A stretch of 64,000 bases of DNA, from assembly GCF_907164915.1 (NCBI RefSeq), contig NC_061866.1:45882320-45946319 (forward strand), read 5' to 3'. The DNA comes from Impatiens glandulifera (lineage: Eukaryota; Streptophyta; Magnoliopsida; Ericales; Balsaminaceae). Below the pieces are notes generated by a model. That model was not told where the DNA came from. It worked only from the letters and a program-made list of their open reading frames with translations, and did not search any database. Position numbers and translations under genes: made by a program. Below, in pieces: positions 58,464 through 64,000 of this stretch (positions are counted from its first letter, which is position 1; each line of letters opens with the position of its first letter).

Positions 58464-58932
58464 TGTTGAATTATCTGAATTAAATCCTAATAATATATAT
58501 ATATGAGACAAGAATATTACGATTAACATTAGCGGAAGCGTACCTGTACTCGTCATCTCTTTCCTTATGTTTGAAAGATTCTTTAGTTTTCTCTTCCTTT
58601 AGAAGTGGAATGGATCTTCCAATTGATGAGTACATCAAATTTGTTTTCTCTCTCTGTTGATGGGGACGCAAAGAAGAAATTGAATCGTACATCAATTGGG
58701 GACCATACCGTTACAAAATAACCATAATGTTAGTTATTTTAGTTTAAACATTTCTAATTTAGCCCCTTCATAAAATTAGAAAGTCCACTTAGGTATCCTC
58801 ACTTTATATTCATGACAAATACACCCATAAGCCTATAAACTTGATTTCTAATTAGATCATATTATTTTGGCTTAATTAAAAGATGATATTTGCACAATTA
58901 TTTATTATAATAGTGACCCATAAATTCCAACA
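58464..58932 (-). repeat. 5' LTR of the copia element
   Basis: Ends CA at 58931-58932, followed by the GAGAA target duplication. It differs from the 3' LTR by a TATA indel near 58497 and scattered substitutions. Confidence 0.95.
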
Positions 58933-59020
58933 GAGAACTCTTGATAATTCGATGGTATAGATATGAAAGGGTGAATTTTTTTTTATAAGATATTTTGGAT
59001 GAAGTTGAAGCTATTTATAG
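58933..59020 (-). promoter_or_regulatory. Displaced core promoter and 5' leader of CLE copy 6
   Basis: The minus strand carries CTATAAATAG (59011-59020) followed by CTTCAACTTCATCC and a short leader that joined the coding exon before the copia insertion. Removing the element and one GAGAA rejoins it with 52457. The TATA box would then lie about 85 bp upstream of the ATG at 52451. This segment contains no ATG in frame, unlike copy 4. Confidence 0.6.
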
Positions 59021-59604
59021 TGAAAAAATAGTTGAAGCCAGCTAATAGTATTATATAATAATAGTGTTTGTTATTAAAAATAAGTAAAGGCCTACACATG
59101 GATAAGATTGTGTGAATATGTAATAAGACTTTTGTTCATATAAGGATTGTGTGAATCCACAAGTTTATAAGTTTGTTTGGTTTAAAAAATAATTCTAACC
59201 ACATGCATAATTATATAAGATTAATGTATTTTTATTTTCATTTAACACAAAAATTCTATAAGAATTTTTTATCTTTTAAACAAAGTTAAACATTTTTTCC
59301 CCGACATCACCAGCACCGATAACACCTTTACTTTTGAGTCAAATTATGATAAAAAACGTAGCAAAATAATCTAGTTTCATTTTAAAATATTCTTATTTTT
59401 CTATGATTTATAAAAATAGATGTGTCAAAATAGTGACGAGAGTATCAATTTTTTTTTATAAGACTTGTCAAAATAGTATGAACTATAATTTAATTAGTGA
59501 CAGGTAAACTTTGACCTGTGTGTTCTGGTTGTAACCACAAAATGTTTACATATCATTGGTCTATAATTAGAGACTGATCTACATATTGGCATACTAGACT
59601 AATA

Positions 59605-59680
<76 letters not shown>

Positions 59681-60490
59681 CTGATATGTCGGTATATAAT
59701 CCAATAATTATATTTATTGTATAGTGTTAATGTAACCAAAAAAATAAATCACACCTTCAGTTTGATTCTCTTTCAAATTATATATTACTTTTTTTTCTTT
59801 TAAAAACATTTTTGAATCTATTCCAATTTTTAGATACTTTATCAGTCTCATAATATTAATGCAATATACTATTTTTAATGTATATTGACAAATTTACTTC
59901 TAAAATTTGAAACCAATAAAATTATTCTTAAACAGGTTTTTATAGAAAATTATTATGTAATAATTAGTTCTATATTAATATATATCAATAATAAAAAAAT
60001 AAAAAATAAGAATACCCTTGGGCCAAATTTATTCTTATAGGTGGGCCGGTCTAAACAGAAATCCAGCAAAAAAACTAATATTAACAAAATGAAGTGCAGC
60101 CCAAATGTCAGAATGAGACCTTATACCATATTTAAGCCTAGACCAAATGATGCTAAAAACTGCGTCACTTGCGGCCACAAAAGTATAAATTCTTATGGAT
60201 AGCCCAAACAATGAGTCGAAGAATTTTGAAACAAGAAAATCATGTGCCACACGATCTGGATTCTGGACTTAGAATAGTGCAGCAGTTCGACGAGGCCCAC
60301 TTGCACTATTTGAATCCAAATAGGTGGTCAAATCGGTTTTAACCAATCCACATTATATTTATAAAAAATTGATCCGGACAATAATTTATATAAATTATAT
60401 ATAAAAAAAACAAATATTAAATCGAAAGTCATATAAAGCTAAGTTTAATCAGTCTAAGTATACTAAACTTGATGGGCTTAATATGTATAT
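59021..60490. repeat. Upstream block and distal module of CLE unit 6
   Basis: Positions 59021-59580 match the upstream blocks of units 1 and 4; (TA)n lies at 59606-59678; 59690-60480 match the distal module of unit 5, including 'gtgggccggtctaaacagaaatcc' and 'gacgaggcccacttgcacta' (in pieces). Non-coding. It is the most complete example of the unit's promoter side. Confidence 0.55.
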
Positions 60491-60558
60491 TAGGGATGAT
60501 AATGGGTACCTGTATACTCGATATCCGTGTTATCCGATGATCCGTTAGGGTGAGAATT

Positions 60559-61928
60559 TAGGGCTGCAATGAGTCAAGCCGCTCGTGAGCCGCTCGCAAG
60601 TTGCTCGGTCAAAGCTCGACTTGACTCAAGTTAATTCGGTTCGATTTTCGCGGGACGGTTTCAAATTGTCATCCTTAGACTTGAGCTTGACTTTGACCGA
60701 GTTCGAGTCGAGCTCGAGCCGACTCGTTTATTGTTCAAGTCGAACTCGAGCCCATATAAATCTTGCTCGATGGCTTGTCGAGCTTTTTCGAGCCTCAAAT
60801 AATTAAATATTTTTTATTTATTTAATATTAAAATTTTACACAATATTTTTTTTTATTTCTCTCTCTCTTCAAAGCTCAATATGAAGGCCCATAATTCTTA
60901 AAGTAAAACCCTAATTTCTAATATATATTTCATTCATCATATTCTACAGTCACTCTTCATCTCTTCCTTTTCATCAATATTCTACCGTCACTCTTCTTCA
61001 TCGGTTACTCTTCATCTTCTTCATCACTCTCATCTCTTCTTCATTCAGTTACTCTTCTTCAATAACTCTTATATCTTATTATTTAGTTAATCTTCTTCTT
61101 CTTTAGTTATTCTTCTTCTTTAGTTATTTGTCACTCTTATCTTTTTTTTTCTTTAGTTTTTATATACTTCTTATTCAGTTTTCACAATTTATTTTACTCT
61201 TCTTTTTCTTTTTCTTTCTTCAATCTTCACATCTCATTAATTTACAAAATCCTATTGGTAATTAAATTTGTTTTAACTTATTTTATAGTTATTGTTTTTT
61301 GCTTTTAGATAATTTCTTCATGTATTAGAAGAAACTTATGTTTATATAGATAGAGTTGAATAAATATAAAAAACACTGATTTTCAATTGATTGAAGATAG
61401 AAAAAAATTTGACAAACAATATTAAGGATTTATGATAAAAAAATGTTAATATATTAGATATATAATAAAAATATATTATAAATAATATTGAAAGAGATAA
61501 ATAAAGATTAATATATTATATATAATAAAATAAATATTAGGGATATAATAACTAATATGTTATATATAATATTAAAAAGATAAAAAAATATATTAATATA
61601 TATATATATAATAAAAGTAAATACTAAGGAGGTAATAATGAATATATTGTATATAATATTGAAAAAGATAAAAAAAAACGTTAATATATTATATATAATA
61701 AAAGTATATAATATAAAAAAAAAAATTATTATATATAATTCAATTTTGGTTCAGCTTTCGAGTCGAGCTTTTGAGTAATATAGTCGAGTCAAACTCGAGC
61801 TCAAATTTATAAGCTCGTTCGAGCTCGAGTTCGAGTCGAGCTAATAAATACTTAATCGAGTCGATCTCGAACTCCAACAAACTTGAGTTCAACAAGCTTA
61901 AACTCGGTTCGGCTCATTTGCAGCCCTA
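60559..61928. mobile_element. Non-autonomous hAT-like element with GAGCTC-rich ends
   Basis: Left end TAGGGCTGCAATGAG and right end CTCATTTGCAGCCCTA are inverted copies with one base missing on the left. Subterminal regions on both sides are dense in CTCGA/TCGAG motifs (60590-60790, 61755-61925). The 1.37-kb interior has a CT-rich 5'-UTR-like segment but no transposase. It interrupts a 'gggtacct...ccgttaggg' relic at 60493-60558. No clear 8-bp target duplication is seen, so the class is tentative. The frame at 60585-60806 is a product of the repeats. Confidence 0.55.
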
Positions 61929-61929
61929 G

Positions 61930-62060
61930 GTGGTGAGATAATTTGGTCATTGAAGTCACACTAAGTTAATTAGTCAAATAAATGACGAGGGATTGTTAAT
62001 AAATATATTAAATATTATTTAATTAGAATAATTATTATATTATTTATTTATAAAATAAAA

Positions 62061-62153
<93 letters not shown>

Positions 62154-64000
62154 GGGGTTTAATTATAGAATTAAGATTTAAAAATAAATAATATTCTTAA
62201 AAAATAAATAATATATAATTAAATAGTTTAATTTTGATATTAAAATTTTTAAAAATATATATTATATTATTTATTTATAAAATAAAATAATATATAATAA
62301 AAAGTTAACTAAGTAAGGAGTTATAATGTTTTGAATATTCATCTTTAAATATCTTAAATCCTATATATTTATAGGATGATTATGTCACAACCTTACTTAT
62401 TTGAAATGTTTGTGAGGTACATGTACAATCATTTTTCTTAAAAAATATTATATGTTATTTGAGATTATCATCTTTCTAACCAATTAATATTGATTGGTGT
62501 TCTGGTTCATTCCTCTAAGTATGATCAACTAGAAAAATACACATTAACGATTTTATAAATTTAACCTGTATTTTCTATGAAAAATACACTTTATAAATTT
62601 AACATATATATTATATAATTATATGTTTAGATAATGATATGAAATTTAGCTTAAATCCAAGTGAAAAATATTCCTACACGAAATTTAAATTTAAAATCTG
62701 CAACTAATTACAACTTAAACCTCAACTATGTAATTATGTAATCATTGAAAACCTAAAGTTATTTAAATAATTTGGAATTATTAAAAAAATAATGATTATC
62801 GTGATTTTGAGAATATATAATATATATTTTTTAGTAAAAATATTTAAAAATTATTAATATATAATAATAAAATAAAATTCATATTATTGAAGACTATATA
62901 TTTGTCAAAATTCTAAAAAATAATAATTAATATTAATTAAGAGTTTTGTCTAAAAAAGACATATAAGTATATATAATATTTTGATAAGTTAGATGCAATG
63001 AAATTAACTTATAGATAATATTTTGATAAGTTTGATGCAATGAAATAAATTTATACATATTGAAGTTCCCTTTAAACAAGAAGTAACACAAACATAAAAA
63101 AGAATAACATCATATTGTAATCATAAATTTATTGATGGTTATAAATAAAAAAAATATTTCTTCAAATACATCAAACATAAAGATTAATTTTATTTTTTCA
63201 ATTAAAAAAAACTAGAATGACACTCTATAATCATGCCCCGTTTTAATTCAAAATGTGTTTAGATAGAATTTAATAAAAAACAAATTCTGATGTCAATTCA
63301 ATACTTTTCAAAACTTATCAACATCATTTTTAATAAAGGTTAATTTTGTAATAGCATAATGTGGAGTATAGAGATAGACGTCAAAGATAATGTTAAAAAT
63401 ATAGATATGAGACACTAAAATTGAAATAAAATATAATAAAAGAATCCACATCTAAAGAATTAAAAGCCATCAAAATTTAGGAGGCATGATCCTTGATTCT
63501 GAATAAATATTATTGTAATTTGAAGGTTAAAGGGTTTGTTTTTAAAGAATTGAAGATAAAATCAAAATTATTAACATTTTTAGAAGAAAACAAAATTAGT
63601 TTGTTTTAATATAAAATACTTAAATTTGAAAGTATTAATTTTTTTTATTGAAATCAAATTCAAACTAATATATATATATATATATATATCAACAAAAAAA
63701 AAATGCAACAAATACAATTGCATGTATCCTACTTTTTAGGGGTCTCAAAATTTTAATTTTATATTATATATTATAAAATATCTATTTTATTTTATAATAT
63801 CATATTCATTTTATACATTAATATATTTTTTTTCTCTTAATATTTTATAATAATATATTACTTATTTCTTTCCTCATATTATATATAATAAATAATATAT
63901 TATTTTTTATCCTTAATATTTAATAGTAGACTTATCCCTAAAATCAATTAAAGAAAGTCTGTCGTTCTTCGGTAGCCGATTAGAAGGAACAAGAAGGAGG
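61930..64000. other. AT-rich intergenic DNA with a (TA)n array
   Basis: No gene seen. (TA)n lies at about 62062-62148, and a duplicated 'gatgcaatgaaat' / 'taatattttgataagtt' pair at 62978-63045. The last 50 bp become less AT-rich and may start another feature that continues outside the window. Confidence 0.5.

Larger units (their letters stand above)
52463..58932 (-). mobile_element. Full-length Ty1/copia retrotransposon inserted in CLE unit 6
   Basis: LTRs at 52463-52927 and 58464-58932 (465 and 469 bp, TG...CA, about 97-98% alike by eye) and a perfect 5-bp target duplication GAGAA (52458-52462 and 58933-58937). Minus orientation. The primer-binding site TGGTATCATAGCC follows the 5' LTR at about 58449-58461, an initiator tRNA-Met type with variation from position 9. 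The polypurine tract AGTGGGAGAT directly precedes the 3' LTR (52928-52937). Order gag, protease, integrase, reverse transcriptase, RNase H is the copia order. Gag and protease carry stops and a frame break; the integrase-to-RNase H part is open for 1048 codons. Confidence 0.95.

Noticed and set aside
60035..60250. 71-codon minus-strand frame in the distal module
   Set aside because: The matching region of unit 5 (46465-46690) does not keep the frame, and no domain is evident.

Overview
The window looks like nuclear DNA of a eudicot plant. It is very AT-rich and carries plant Ty1/copia and Ty3/gypsy-type LTR retrotransposons, L1-type LINEs, MITEs, a plastid DNA insertion and remnants of small secreted-peptide genes of the CLE (CLAVATA3/ESR-related) family. 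There are no operons or other bacterial features. Almost every long reading frame belongs to a transposable element, and most are broken.

The most interesting content is a dispersed, same-strand (minus) family of CLE gene copies at about 1.06-1.33, 1.95-2.00, 4.55-4.79, 41.45-41.71, 45.81-45.94 and 52.23-52.45 kb. Each lies in a larger repeated unit with 3' flank, coding exon, TATA promoter and a GGCCCA/TGGGCC-rich upstream block. Five copies are decayed by different lesions. The sixth (52230-52451) keeps a clean frame ending in a canonical CLE dodecapeptide, RVAPGGPDPKHH, but a 6.5-kb copia element has landed 11 bp upstream of its first ATG and moved the promoter to 58.93-59.02 kb. An orphan upstream block without a gene sits at 10.2-11.3 kb.

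Layout: 0-12 kb holds CLE pseudogenes 1, 1b and 2, a 158-bp tandem repeat, GAGCTC-rich hAT-like ends and simple repeats. 12-17 kb holds a small unknown ORF and a broken Myb/SANT gene of PIF/Harbinger type. 17.75-27.28 kb is probably one long Tat/Ogre-like LTR split by a compact gag-protease-only LTR retrotransposon (19065-22882), followed by a young 1635-bp tandem duplication. 27.6-34.3 kb is extremely AT-rich, with tandem repeats and two foldback MITEs. 34.3-41.2 kb holds three LINE remnants, a MITE and a PPR-like fragment. 43.6-45.4 kb is a plastid insertion (trnC-GCA to rpoB 5' end). 46.9-51.6 kb holds a Tourist MITE and a long minus-strand LINE. 52.46-58.93 kb is the copia element. 58.9-64 kb holds the displaced CLE promoter, a hAT-like element with terminal inverted repeats, and AT-rich DNA.

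Nested insertions give a partial order of events: CLE-unit duplications preceded the copia insertion into unit 6; the gag-protease element entered the long LTR before the 1635-bp duplication; LINE copy 1 and a MITE entered one arm of an inverted repeat whose other arm (12.8-13.6 kb) keeps the empty site. All calls are by eye; no database search was possible.
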